DNA from: Candidatus Saccharibacteria bacterium UBA6224
GTDB taxonomy: Bacteria; Patescibacteriota; Saccharimonadia; Saccharimonadales; UBA4665
DNA: 64,000 bases
Direction of reading: 5' to 3'
Assembly: GCA_002441585.1 (NCBI GenBank)
Contig: DJWS01000008.1
Span: 45,639-109,638 of the forward strand
Shown: one piece after another, positions 29,813 through 38,531 of the stretch
How the letters are laid out: each line of letters opens with the position of its first letter
Numbering within the stretch: the first letter of the stretch is position 1
The notes under the pieces: generated by a model
What the model was told of the DNA's origin: nothing
What the model saw: the letters and a program-made list of their open reading frames with translations, nothing else
Databases searched by the model: none
Translations under genes and position numbers: made by a program

Positions 29813-31702
29813 ATGACAGCCCAAGAGATTCGCCAAAAATACCTAGATTTTTGTAAGCAGAACGGCCACGCTATAATCGCGCGGGCGCCGCTGGTGCCCA
29901 AGGACGATCCGACCACACTGTTTACCGGCAGTGGCATGCAGGCCTTGATGCCATACTTGCTTGGCCAAGAACATCCGAACGGCAAGCGCCTGGCCGACAG
30001 CCAGACATGCTTGCGCGCCCAGGATATCGAGGAGATCGGTGACAATCGCCACACGACGTTCTTTGAGATGCTGGGCAATTGGAGCTTGGGCGATTACTTC
30101 AAGGCCGATCAGCTGCCTTGGTTCTTTGACTTTTTGACTGAGGTCGTCGGACTAGACCCAAATCGCTTGTACGTCACCTGTTTTATGGGTGACGAAGCCA
30201 ACGGCATCCCCCGTGACGAAGAAAGCGCCAAGATTTGGAAGGACTTGTTCGCCGCCAAGGGTATCATCGCCGAAACACAGGATATCGGCAGCGAAGCCGA
30301 TGGCGCCAAAAAAGGCATGGAGCCACACGCCCGTATCTTCTATTATGACGCCAGCAAGAACTGGTGGTGGCGCGGCGACAAAATTAACGACATGCCAGAG
30401 GGCGAGCCGGGCGGACCGGACAGCGAAGTTTTTTACGAGTTCGATTATATCGTTCACGATCCGAAATATGGCGAAAAGTGTCATCCTAACTGCGATTGCG
30501 GCCGCTACATGGAAATCGGTAACAGTGTGTTTATGGAATATGTCAAAACTGCTCAAGGCTTCGCCAAGTTACCTAAGCAGAACGTCGACTTTGGCGGTGG
30601 ACTGGAGCGCATTGCCGCAGCTGCCATAGATGACCCGGACGTGTTCAAGATCAGCGTGATGAAACCCATAGTGACCAAGCTGGAAGAGATTTCCGGCAAA
30701 AATTACGAAAGCCACACCGAAAGCATGCGCGTAATCGCTGATCACTTGCGGGCCGCTACGTTCCTGGCAGTCGACGGTGTGGTGCCGAGCAACAAAGAAC
30801 AGGGCTACGTCATGCGCCGCTTGCTCCGCCGGGCTATTCGCTTTGCCTTTGAGCTGGGCGTCGAGCAGAACTTTTTGGAGCAAATCGTCCCGGTGATTGC
30901 TGACTTGTATCACGCTGATTTCCCCGAAGTAGCCGAGCACCGCGAAGAAGTCATTGCTGTGCTGGTGAAGGAAGAAAAAGTCTTCCGCCAGACACTCCGC
31001 AAAGGCATCCGCGAACTTGAGAAGCTCAAAGAGAATGGCTTGACGGGTTCTGATTTGTTCAAGCTCTACGACACCTATGGTTTTCCGGTGGAACTCAGTG
31101 TTGAGGAAGCATTTAAGCAAGAAATTACCGTACCCGACAACTGGCGCGAAGAGTTCGATGCGCACATGGCCGAGCAGCGACAGCGCTCGCAGACGGCAGC
31201 CAAAGGCGTATTCAAGGGCGGATTGGGCGGCAAGACCGACCAGCACAAAAAATACCACACCGCCACGCACCTGATGTATCAGAGCTTGCGCACCGTCTTG
31301 GGCGACCACGTGATTCAACACGGTTCTAACATTACCGAGGAGCGCTTGCGCTTCGATTTCAGCCACACCGACAAAATGACGCCGGAACAAATCAAGCAGG
31401 TCGAAGACATGGTCAACGAACAAATCGACAAAGACTTGGTAGTGACATGGGAAGAGCACCCGACCAAGGAGGCTATCGAAGGATTACACGTACTCGGCGC
31501 CTTTGGCGATCGCTACGGTGATGTGGTGAAATGCTATCGCATGCAAGCCAAAGACTCAGACACGCCATTCAGTTTTGAAATTTGCGGTGGCCCGCATGTC
31601 GACCATACCGCGCAGTTGGCTGAAGGCGGCAAACGATTCAAGATCCTCAAGGAAGAATCTTCTAGCGCCGGTATCCGTCGCATCAAAGCCGTGTTGCAAT
31701 AA
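29813..31702 (+). CDS. alaS: Alanyl-tRNA synthetase, short form
   Basis: 629 aa, compared with about 870 for typical bacterial AlaRS. The catalytic core is complete (PTTLFTGSGMQALMPYLLG, CLRAQDIEEIGDNRHTTFFEMLGNWSLGDYFK, FGGGLERI). The editing domain has the metal ligands HTATH and CGGPHV. The protein ends soon after (SSSAGIRRIKAVLQ), so the C-terminal C-Ala/DHHA1 oligomerisation domain is missing. Short AlaRS forms are common in reduced CPR genomes. The start lies 8 nt after TAGAAT (29799-29804) in an extended -10 context. Confidence 0.95.
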   Translation: MTAQEIRQKYLDFCKQNGHAIIARAPLVPKDDPTTLFTGSGMQALMPYLLGQEHPNGKRLADSQTCLRAQDIEEIGDNRHTTFFEMLGNWSLGDYFKADQLPWFFDFLTEVVGLDPNRLYVTCFMGDEANGIPRDEESAKIWKDLFAAKGIIAETQDIGSEADGAKKGMEPHARIFYYDASKNWWWRGDKINDMPEGEPGGPDSEVFYEFDYIVHDPKYGEKCHPNCDCGRYMEIGNSVFMEYVKTAQGFAKLPKQNVDFGGGLERIAAAAIDDPDVFKISVMKPIVTKLEEISGKNYESHTESMRVIADHLRAATFLAVDGVVPSNKEQGYVMRRLLRRAIRFAFELGVEQNFLEQIVPVIADLYHADFPEVAEHREEVIAVLVKEEKVFRQTLRKGIRELEKLKENGLTGSDLFKLYDTYGFPVELSVEEAFKQEITVPDNWREEFDAHMAEQRQRSQTAAKGVFKGGLGGKTDQHKKYHTATHLMYQSLRTVLGDHVIQHGSNITEERLRFDFSHTDKMTPEQIKQVEDMVNEQIDKDLVVTWEEHPTKEAIEGLHVLGAFGDRYGDVVKCYRMQAKDSDTPFSFEICGGPHVDHTAQLAEGGKRFKILKEESSSAGIRRIKAVLQ

Positions 31703-31737
31703 GATTCGATGAGAATTGCCGGAGGCATATTGTTATA

Positions 31738-31770
31738 CAAAAAATAAGACACCTGGAGGGGGTGTCTTAT
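31738..31770 (-). terminator. Terminator of the minus-strand 174-aa gene
   Basis: ATAAGACACC (31744-31753) and GGTGTCTTAT (31761-31770) form a 10-bp stem. On the minus strand it is followed by TTTTTGT. It stops the convergent minus-strand gene; on the plus strand it has no U-tract but may also serve alaS. Confidence 0.85.
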
Positions 31771-31788
31771 GGTGGAGTACTAAGTGAT

Positions 31789-32313
31789 TTACAGTTCGCT
31801 CATCGGGAAATCGTTGAGTGCGTACCATTCTTCAATCGGAGAGGTTGGGCCATCGATCATCCCAGTATGTCTTCGTGTCAATTCGCCAATCCTGCGTTGA
31901 CGCATACGGGCTTCTCGGCGTTCGCGCACTGGGCGAAGCAAAGCTTCCATGTGTACCTCACGTTCTTCGAGCGGGGGAGCAGTTTGAATATCTAGATCGG
32001 TTTCGGGAAAGCCCCGCAGTTCGGCGGTTTGACGTAGCGCGCGTCCAATCAACTTGGCCACAGCCTTGGTCGTACCATTTAGCCGAGGGTCTACTCGCAC
32101 TTCGCCGATGGAGCGTCCAAACTCGTGCTTTAAGGCGCCCACCGCAACAATGCCTGAGTGATCCCAGACAGCCACGGCATCCTTTTTGGACTCCGAGAGT
32201 TGTGATAAACCAAAACTTTGGAACTCGGCATCCATATGAGGATCGGGCGTCGCACCTTCTGGTACGGCAGCATCCAGTATGTACTGGTGCCCCTCTGCTA
32301 CGATTTGTGACAT
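31789..32313 (-). CDS. Hypothetical protein, possibly GNAT-like
   Basis: 174 aa, not firmly recognised. AVAVWDHSGIVAVGALKHEFGRSIGEVRVDPRLNGTTKAVAKLIGRALRQTAELRG reads like the central strands and helix of a GNAT acyltransferase, with the VRV strand followed by a helix, but the acetyl-CoA loop (Q/RxxGxG/A) is not clear. The C-terminal half is highly charged (RPVRERREARMRQRRIGELTRR). AAGGGG lies 8 nt before the ATG on the minus strand. The leader has a GCAAG-GUAA-CUUGC hairpin (32336-32349). It is a single-gene unit with its own terminator. Confidence 0.65.
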   Translation of the reverse strand: MSQIVAEGHQYILDAAVPEGATPDPHMDAEFQSFGLSQLSESKKDAVAVWDHSGIVAVGALKHEFGRSIGEVRVDPRLNGTTKAVAKLIGRALRQTAELRGFPETDLDIQTAPPLEEREVHMEALLRPVRERREARMRQRRIGELTRRHTGMIDGPTSPIEEWYALNDFPMSEL

Positions 32314-32615
32314 TACAAAAACCCCTTACACATCCGCAAGTTACCTTGCATGTTTATTGATAATTAATTGTTACACTCTTGCCTAGGAAATCCCCGATGC
32401 CCTTCCGGAACTTGATAGGTAAGCCGAATGTGGCTACAGATGCAGCTTGCATTCCGGACCACATTATATCACCGAAATGTCAAGTTTTCAAGTGGTTTGT
32501 GAAAATAATCACAGCGCAAACAAAATTTTGTGGTTTAATGTCGGGCAAACATGGCCCGTGGCTTGGGCGGAAGAACTACTCGTCAAACATATAATCGTGC
32601 TAGAATAAGACGCAT
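32314..32615. other. About 300-bp divergent intergenic region
   Basis: Lies between the minus-strand 174-aa gene and the FtsA-like gene. It holds the leader hairpin of the minus gene (32336-32349) and, at its right end, the extended -10 box TGC-TAGAAT (TAGAAT 32601-32606), 9 nt before the FtsA-like start. The short frame at 32379-32594 has neither ribosome site nor -10 box and is unlikely to be a gene. I see nothing else. Confidence 0.6.
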
Positions 32616-33944
32616 ATGCTTGAACCAATCAAAGCTCTGGGTCGTTCGGCCGCGACGCGTGCCGGCACCGCTGCGCGCAGCGCGCTGACCGCAGCTAGCA
32701 AACTCAAATCCAACGAAGAAGAATACATCGTCGGACTAGACATTGGCACCGAGGTGGTCAAGGCGCTAGTAGGCAGGGTGACGCCCGAGGGTGACATCGA
32801 GGTCATAGGCGTGGGGCGACAGCACCAAAAACTTAGCGACATGCAGGCCGGTGCCATCGCCGACATCGTTAGCGTGGTCCAGAATTGTGACAAGGCATTA
32901 GGCCAGGCCGAAGAGCAGGCTGGCGTCAGTGCCCGGACAGCTGTGATCGGCATTGCCGGAGAACTAGTCAAGGGTACTACCACCACGGTGCGTGTGACTC
33001 GCAAGGATGCCAACAAACAGATTGATATAGAGGAAATGGAACGCATCATCCACGTCGTGCAACAGCGCGCCGAACAGCGTGCCAAGCAGCAATTGGCCGT
33101 CGAGTTGGGCGGTAAAGAAGTCGACGTGCGGCTGGTTAATAGCGCGCTCGTCAGCATCGAGATCGATGGCTATCCGGTAACCAACCCGATAGGTTTCCAG
33201 GGCAAGGACGTAGTGGTGCAGCTGTACACCGCCTTCGCGCCGATGATTCATATCGCGGCACTGGAACGGACCGCGCAGGAGCTTGACCTCGATCTTCTGG
33301 CCGTTGCCGCTGAGCCGTTCGCCGTATCCCGGTCGGTCATCGGCAACAAGCAGAGCGGTAACTTCAGCGCCATTCTGATGGACGTCGGTGGTGGCACGAC
33401 CGATATTGCCGTCATCAACGATGGTGGTGTCCAGGGAACCAAGATGTTCGGCATCGGCGGTCGGGCCTACACGCGGGCAATCGAGCGGGGCCTAGGCATT
33501 GAATTCGATGAGGCGGAGCATCTCAAGCTGGCGCTCGGTGAAGGTACCGTACCGGCAGCGAAGAAGAAAGAGGCCGATGAGGCGCTCGACAAGACCGTCG
33601 AAGTCTGGACCAGTGGTGTCGAATTGGCTCTGAGCGAATTCGACCAATTAGATCACTTGCCCCACCGGATGTTCTTGTGCGGTGGTGGCTCCAGCCTTGA
33701 CGCCCTAGTCGATGCATTGGAAAAGACGGAATGGTACCGCACACTGCCGTTCACTCGCAAGCCCTCCGTTCATCATATTCGTCCCGACCAGGTAGTTGGC
33801 ATCACCGACAAGACCGGCGATGTTACCGATCACACCTTTATTACGGCGCTCGGGCTACTCAGGGTAGGCCTAGATACGTTACAATTCACAGAGAACGACT
33901 CCGGTTCGATTCGCGATAAGATCGACAGGATGCTTCAGGTATAA
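32616..33944 (+). CDS. FtsA/PilM-like actin-fold ATPase
   Basis: 442 aa. It has the actin-type ATP-binding pattern: phosphate 1 loop YIVGLDIGTEVVKALVG (about residues 38-54), phosphate 2 ILMDVGGGTTDIAVIN, and adenosine motif MFLCGGGSSLDALVDAL. An SHS2-like insert (AVIGIAGELVKGTTTTVRV, DIEEMERIIHVVQQRAEQRA) points to FtsA more than to MreB or DnaK. A basic N-terminal extension of about 36 residues is unusual. The end (RDKIDRMLQV) could be a short membrane-binding helix. The next gene, 3 bp on, encodes a membrane protein with a cytoplasmic domain, which suggests the two form a membrane complex in division or envelope assembly. Confidence 0.85.
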   Translation: MLEPIKALGRSAATRAGTAARSALTAASKLKSNEEEYIVGLDIGTEVVKALVGRVTPEGDIEVIGVGRQHQKLSDMQAGAIADIVSVVQNCDKALGQAEEQAGVSARTAVIGIAGELVKGTTTTVRVTRKDANKQIDIEEMERIIHVVQQRAEQRAKQQLAVELGGKEVDVRLVNSALVSIEIDGYPVTNPIGFQGKDVVVQLYTAFAPMIHIAALERTAQELDLDLLAVAAEPFAVSRSVIGNKQSGNFSAILMDVGGGTTDIAVINDGGVQGTKMFGIGGRAYTRAIERGLGIEFDEAEHLKLALGEGTVPAAKKKEADEALDKTVEVWTSGVELALSEFDQLDHLPHRMFLCGGGSSLDALVDALEKTEWYRTLPFTRKPSVHHIRPDQVVGITDKTGDVTDHTFITALGLLRVGLDTLQFTENDSGSIRDKIDRMLQV

Positions 33945-33947
33945 ATT

Positions 33948-35648
33948 ATGGCTAGCGCACAACCCAACAAAGAAACGATTTATGTTGATGTAGATGATGA
34001 GATAACCAGCATCATCGATAAAGTCCGCAACAGCAGCGGCCGCATCATTGCTTTGGTGTTGCCCAAACGGGCGGCAACTCTTCAGAGCGTCGTGAACATG
34101 AAACTACTCAAGCGCAGCGCCGAACAGGCTAACAAACAGCTTGTACTGATTACCACCGAAGCCGGATTGCTGCCACTGGCGGGGGCGGTCGGCCTGTATG
34201 TTGCCGATTCGTTGCAGTCCAAGCCCGAGATCCCACCAGTACCAAATCGAGTAGCCCCCAAGGGCGAAGACGAGGTGGTGCTGGATGACGAAGAATACAC
34301 CGCCGAAAACGCTGGCGACCAACCGGTCGGAGTGCTGGTGGACAAATCTGGCACTGGTCTGGTGATTTCCTCGAGTGTCGATACCGAGGACACCCCAGCT
34401 ACGCCTGCTGCTGCCGCGGCGGCCGCCGTCAAGAGCAAGGCTGGCGCGCTCGCAAAGAACAAGAAGCTACGCGTACCTAATTTCAATAAGTTTCGCTTGA
34501 TGCTGGCTCTCGGTGTACTGGGTGTCTTGCTTATCATCGGGCTCATTTACTACCTAGTCGCCCTGTTGCCGAAAGCACAGATTGCCATATCGACCAACGC
34601 CCAGGACGTCAACAGCAGTCTGGACGTATCATTGGATACCACCGCCTCAAAGGTTGATGTGGCGAAAGCCATTGTCCCGGCCACTGCCGTACAACAGCAA
34701 AAGACTTACACTAAGCAGGTCGATGCCACCGGCAAGCAAAACCTTGGCGAAAAAGCGACCGGAAACGTCGTTATGACGGTCTGTGTGAGCGGCTTCGATT
34801 TCCCGAACGACGTGGCTACTGGTACCGGTATTAGCGCCGGTGGACAGACATTCATCACCCAGAAACGGGCCTCATTCAGCCCAGACGGACCCGACCCCGC
34901 CAACAGCTGCTACAGGTACAAATCAGGCTCGATCAAGATTACTGCCCAAACGGCCGGTACTGCCTACAACAAGGATTCCGGCACGACCTTCGCGGTGAAC
35001 GGCCGACCTGACGTCAAGGCTATCGGTTCGGCCGATGGTGGCACCGACGATATTCGTCAGGTAGTCAGTCAAAGCGATATTGATAACGCCCAAGGCCAAA
35101 TCAACACCAACGACACAGCCATCAAGGAGGCACTGTACCAGCAACTTACCCAAGATGGTCTATTCGGCATCCGGGCAACTTTCAAGGCCAGCAAGCCGAC
35201 AGTCAGCAGTAGTAGCCAAGTCGGGGACGAAGCCAGCACTGTCACGGTAACCTCGGCCATTACTTACACCATGTACGGCACCAAGCGTGATAATCTCGTC
35301 CAGCTCATCAACGATGACGTCAGCCAGCAGGTCGACACCAGCAAACAGGGCATCATCAGTGATGGCCTCGACAAAGCATCCTTCGGCTACCAGGATGGTA
35401 GCGATACGACGGCTCGAGTCGAAATGTCGGCAACCGCGACGGTCGGCCCTAAGATTGATGAAGCCGCCATCCGGCAACAAGTAGCCGGCAAGAAGAGTGG
35501 TGAGGCCAAGGATACCATCGGCCAAATCCCCGGGGTCACTGATGTCCAGGTCAAGCTCAGCCCATTCTGGCTTACCGCTATTCCAAGCAATCCCGATAAA
35601 ATAACTGTGACTATTGGTAAGGCAGCTCCCGCCCCTAGCGGCTCGTAA
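33948..35648 (+). CDS. Membrane-anchored baseplate-J-like protein
   Basis: 566 aa. A cytoplasmic domain (TIYVDVDDEITSIIDKVRNSSGRIIALVLPKRAATLQSVVNMKLLKRSAEQANKQLVLIT, residues 10-70) is followed by a Pro/Ala-rich linker. One membrane helix (LMLALGVLGVLLIIGLIYYLVALL, about 185-208) comes next, then a large external part. The external part has NLGEKATGNVVMTVC, GTGISAGGQTFITQK and a C-terminal ITVTIGKAAP, in the style of proteins annotated 'baseplate J/gp47-like' in CPR genomes. A Ser/Gly tail ends it. It follows the FtsA-like gene after 3 bp. The N-terminal domain recurs with this architecture in other CPR, from memory; its role is unknown. Confidence 0.75.
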   Translation: MASAQPNKETIYVDVDDEITSIIDKVRNSSGRIIALVLPKRAATLQSVVNMKLLKRSAEQANKQLVLITTEAGLLPLAGAVGLYVADSLQSKPEIPPVPNRVAPKGEDEVVLDDEEYTAENAGDQPVGVLVDKSGTGLVISSSVDTEDTPATPAAAAAAAVKSKAGALAKNKKLRVPNFNKFRLMLALGVLGVLLIIGLIYYLVALLPKAQIAISTNAQDVNSSLDVSLDTTASKVDVAKAIVPATAVQQQKTYTKQVDATGKQNLGEKATGNVVMTVCVSGFDFPNDVATGTGISAGGQTFITQKRASFSPDGPDPANSCYRYKSGSIKITAQTAGTAYNKDSGTTFAVNGRPDVKAIGSADGGTDDIRQVVSQSDIDNAQGQINTNDTAIKEALYQQLTQDGLFGIRATFKASKPTVSSSSQVGDEASTVTVTSAITYTMYGTKRDNLVQLINDDVSQQVDTSKQGIISDGLDKASFGYQDGSDTTARVEMSATATVGPKIDEAAIRQQVAGKKSGEAKDTIGQIPGVTDVQVKLSPFWLTAIPSNPDKITVTIGKAAPAPSGS

Positions 35649-35666
35649 GCGAGCGGCAACTGAAGT

Positions 35667-36077
35667 ATGAATGCTCAGACAAGCGGAGAAGTCATCGCCC
35701 TGGACGTCGGTTCGGTGAGAATCGGCGTGGCTCGGGCGTCGCGAATCGTACGCCTGGCGGAGCCGCTGATAACCTTACGGAACGACGAGTCAGTCTGGAG
35801 CGAGCTGAACTCCTTGATTGCTGCTCATGATGTTCACACTATCGTCGTTGGGTTGCCGCGAGGTTTGGATGGGCAAGAAACCGCCCAGACGACCACGGTT
35901 CGCCAGTTTGTCGAAGAGCTAGGTAAGCGCGTCGATCGACCAATCGTCTTTCAGGATGAGGCTCTGACATCGCACAAGGCCGAGGCCGAGCTGGCCGCCC
36001 GAAACAAACCATTCGCGAAAGAGGACGTGGACGCCCTGGCGGCGGTCTACATCCTGGAGGACTATCTGGCCGCTTGA
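35667..36077 (+). CDS. ruvX: RuvX/YqgF pre-16S rRNA nuclease
   Basis: 136 aa with RNase H-like fold. VIALDVGSVRIGVARAS carries the first catalytic Asp, IVVGLPRGLDGQE the central strand, VFQDEALTSHKAE the second acidic position, and KEDVDALAAVYILEDYL the last Asp. The family processes the 5' end of 16S rRNA and has been linked to transcription and recombination. It is 18 bp after the baseplate-J-like gene and 22 bp before mltG, an order (ruvX then mltG) common in bacteria. Confidence 0.92.
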   Translation: MNAQTSGEVIALDVGSVRIGVARASRIVRLAEPLITLRNDESVWSELNSLIAAHDVHTIVVGLPRGLDGQETAQTTTVRQFVEELGKRVDRPIVFQDEALTSHKAEAELAARNKPFAKEDVDALAAVYILEDYLAA

Positions 36078-36099
36078 CGTGCTAGACTAGTAACAGCCT

Positions 36100-37137
36100 A
36101 TGACACGTTATCAGCGACAATATGGCAATCGTCGCCGCTTTCCGCGCCGCTTATTGATCCTAGTCATTATCATCGCGCTCATTGCCCTTGGCGGGAGCGT
36201 GATCGTTCGCCGTCAGTACAGCGACAATTTGCGTCCGGTCAGCAGCAGTACCCAAGAAGTTCACGTCACCATCGCGAGCGGTTCCTCGAGTAGTGTCATC
36301 GCCAAGCAGCTATTGGACGCTGGGCTGATAAGGAACTCCCAGACCTTCGAACTTTATGTAAATTCGCACAATATTCGTGACAAGTTGCAGGCTGGCACCT
36401 ACAGCTTTAGCCAGAGCATGAGCACCGCCGAAATCGCCGAAGCTATTGCCGCTGGCAAAGTAGCGACCGACCTGGTGACAATTCTGCCAGGACAGAGGAT
36501 CGACCAAATCCGCGAGACGCTGATCACGGCCGGGTTCAAACCAATTGCTGTCAATGCCGCCCTGAACGCCGCTAACTATCGCAATGATTATCCGGCGCTA
36601 GCCGACAACCCGAGCAAGGCGACCCTGGAAGGGTTCTTATACCCCGATTCCTACCAGCTAACTGCCGAGACCCAGCCGAGTGAAATCGTGGCTGAAGCGC
36701 TCAAGGAGATGCAGAAATATTTATCGAGTGATGTACGAGTAAGTTTTGCGCGCCAGGGATTAAGTGTATATCAGGGTGTCAGTTTGGCTTCGATCGTCGA
36801 GCAGGAAGTACCAGGTACGGCCGATCGCGCCAAGGTGGCGCAAGTCTTTTTGTTGCGACTGAAACGCGACATGACACTGGGATCAGATGTTACAGTCAAC
36901 TATGCCAGGGCCGTCCATAATGGTTTATATGATACGACAGAACACAAGGGCTTGCCGCCAGGGCCTATCGGTACAGTAAGTAAAGAAGCGCTCCAGGCTG
37001 TGGCACACCCGGCATCGACCGACTGGCTGTTTTTTGTATCTGGCGATAACGGCACGACATACTTCTCGCACACCTATGAAGAACACAAAGCCCTGATTGC
37101 CAAATATTGTCACGCCGCCTGTCCAAGTGGTGGCTAG
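36100..37137 (+). CDS. mltG: Endolytic murein transglycosylase MltG
   Basis: 345 aa. It cuts nascent glycan chains at the membrane and sets their length. One N-terminal membrane helix (LLILVIIIALIALGGSVIV) is followed by a LysM-like region (HVTIASGSSSSVIAKQLLDAGLI). The catalytic domain has EGFLYPDSYQL, ASIVEQEV (Glu234 catalytic), TLGSDVTVNYA and GLPPGPIGTVSKEALQAVAHP. A C-terminal Cys pair (KYCHAAC) is unusual. TAGACT (36083-36088) in an extended -10 context lies 11 nt before ATG, so it also has its own promoter. Confidence 0.95.
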   Translation: MTRYQRQYGNRRRFPRRLLILVIIIALIALGGSVIVRRQYSDNLRPVSSSTQEVHVTIASGSSSSVIAKQLLDAGLIRNSQTFELYVNSHNIRDKLQAGTYSFSQSMSTAEIAEAIAAGKVATDLVTILPGQRIDQIRETLITAGFKPIAVNAALNAANYRNDYPALADNPSKATLEGFLYPDSYQLTAETQPSEIVAEALKEMQKYLSSDVRVSFARQGLSVYQGVSLASIVEQEVPGTADRAKVAQVFLLRLKRDMTLGSDVTVNYARAVHNGLYDTTEHKGLPPGPIGTVSKEALQAVAHPASTDWLFFVSGDNGTTYFSHTYEEHKALIAKYCHAACPSGG

Positions 37138-37170
37138 GGGCATAACAGGGGTTCCAACAGGGGTGGCAAC

Positions 37171-37199
37171 TTGTGCTTAATGGCCAAAATTGTTATACT
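37171..37199 (+). promoter_or_regulatory. Promoter of the LysM-CHAP hydrolase
   Basis: TTGTGC (37171-37176), a 17-bp spacer and TATACT (37194-37199) with TGT before it. It is one of the best matches to a vegetative promoter in the window. Start expected near 37206, leaving a leader of about 213 nt. Confidence 0.8.
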
Positions 37200-37205
37200 C
37201 ACCGG

Positions 37206-37418
37206 TGCAGTGCGGTTTTTAGGGGCAGTTGCCCTTATACACCCGCACCAGCTCGATGCGTGACGGGTGATAATTAAACCCGAGACGCGCCGAGTATTAC
37301 CCGTTAATACGGGCAGGAGATTTGTATTAGTCATCTCGGATCCAAAACCTCAATCGGTCGATTCATAGCCCCCAAAGAGCGCGGGGCACTGCCTTTTCGC
37401 GGCCTAGAGTTAGGCGCG
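37206..37418 (+). promoter_or_regulatory. Structured 5' leader of the LysM-CHAP gene, possible riboswitch
   Basis: The leader holds several perfect stems. GTGCGG/CCGCAC (37210-37215, 37243-37248) encloses GGGCA-GT-TGCCC (37223-37234). CGGGT/ACCCG is at 37264-37268 and 37278-37282. GTATTA/TAATAC (37294-37299, 37305-37310) overlaps and excludes CCCGT/ACGGG (37300-37304, 37309-37313). A second GTATTA (37324-37329) could also pair with TAATAC. Mutually exclusive helices near the gene suggest a switch. Wall-hydrolase genes are often under c-di-AMP riboswitches, but I cannot match that consensus here. Confidence 0.5.
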
Positions 37419-38474
37419 ATGCGAGCCTCGTTACGTCGCCGTGTCATACGAATCGGCCTGGTTGGTGTCAATATGGCCATCCTAGCCGTCGTGGCATTTT
37501 TGGTGCTTGGCCACTCTGGCGCAACCGGTGCCCCAGATCCTAGGGCAGAAAATAGCGCTATTGCCACCCCACAACTGTCAGCACTTGATCAATTGGCTTC
37601 GGCCAGTATCGCGCAAACCGCTGCTCAAATGACAGGTGTTGGCGAGGTTATCCCTATCACTAACCAGGCGGATACCGAACGAGCTCAGTTGAGCCAGGCC
37701 TCGATCAGCAATGACACGCTAGCGTCCAAGCCGCAGGTGATAGCCTCGGCCTATAAAGCCAATAATATCGTCCTTTATATAGTAAAATCAGGCGATACTA
37801 TGTCGAAACTCGTCGATAAGTTCGGTGTTTCCTCGGATAGTATCCGTTGGTCCAACAATCTCAGCAACGACAATATTTCACCTGGTATGAAACTGTATAT
37901 TCCCCCGGCCGAAGGCCTGGTCTACAAGGTCAAGAAAGGTGATACGCCGGCCTCACTGTCCCTCAAGTATAATGTTTCGAAGGCTAAGATTATCCAATAC
38001 AATGACGCCGAGCTGCATGGTCTGAAGGTCGGATCGCTAATCATCCTGCCGGGTGCCACCAAGGCACAGCAGGTCAGCCGGTCGTACTCAACATTCCGCC
38101 AGCCATCCTACGGCTACAACGGTTACGACTATGGTTACTGCACCTGGTGGGTGGCCAACGAGCGCGCCAAGGCGGGCAATCCGCTGCCAGTCGGACTCGG
38201 TGATGCCAGTAGTTGGCCGTACTGGGCGAAAGTATTCGGTTTGTCGTATGGCTACTCGCCTCGAGTCGGTGCGGCAGTAGTCACCAGCCGGAGCGGTGCG
38301 GGGCACGTCGCCTATGTCGTCCAGGTGAACAGCGACGGCAGTATTTGGATATCACAAATGAATTCCAGTGGTCAGCGTAGCTTGTCTGACCCCACGCCGG
38401 TTCGCGGCTGGAACGTCGTATCGTACCGCCATTGGGATGCTGGTAGCGCCAACTCATTCTTCTATATTTATTAA
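37419..38474 (+). CDS. LysM-CHAP peptidoglycan hydrolase
   Basis: 351 aa, exported. An N-terminal hydrophobic segment (IGLVGVNMAILAVVAFLVLG) acts as signal or anchor. Two LysM domains (about 118-162: IVKSGDTMSKLVDKFGVSSDSIRWSNNL; about 167-210: KVKKGDTPASLSLKYNVSKAKIIQYN) bind glycan strands. A C-terminal CHAP domain has the catalytic Cys in YGYCTWWVANERA and His in GAGHVAYVVQV. It probably cuts peptide cross-links of the cell's own wall during growth, or of a host. Its long structured leader suggests it is tightly controlled. mltG lies upstream and obgE downstream. Confidence 0.92.
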   Translation: MRASLRRRVIRIGLVGVNMAILAVVAFLVLGHSGATGAPDPRAENSAIATPQLSALDQLASASIAQTAAQMTGVGEVIPITNQADTERAQLSQASISNDTLASKPQVIASAYKANNIVLYIVKSGDTMSKLVDKFGVSSDSIRWSNNLSNDNISPGMKLYIPPAEGLVYKVKKGDTPASLSLKYNVSKAKIIQYNDAELHGLKVGSLIILPGATKAQQVSRSYSTFRQPSYGYNGYDYGYCTWWVANERAKAGNPLPVGLGDASSWPYWAKVFGLSYGYSPRVGAAVVTSRSGAGHVAYVVQVNSDGSIWISQMNSSGQRSLSDPTPVRGWNVVSYRHWDAGSANSFFYIY

Positions 38475-38531
38475 ATCAAGCCGCCTTTTGGCCGTTTACC
38501 GCGGCCGCATAATTGGCTATTCTGGAGACGT

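Noticed and set aside
31762..32360. Plus-strand frames over the 174-aa gene
   Set aside because: Shadows of the minus-strand gene, which has a ribosome site and a terminator on its own strand.
33948..35648. Phage baseplate or contractile injection system
   Set aside because: Only one baseplate-J-like protein with a membrane anchor is present; no sheath, tube, spike or other baseplate genes.
37206..37418. ydaO-type c-di-AMP riboswitch
   Set aside because: The gene type fits, but I cannot find the conserved GGGGGA..., GGGGUGAAU and CGACAGCUAACCUCG blocks in order.
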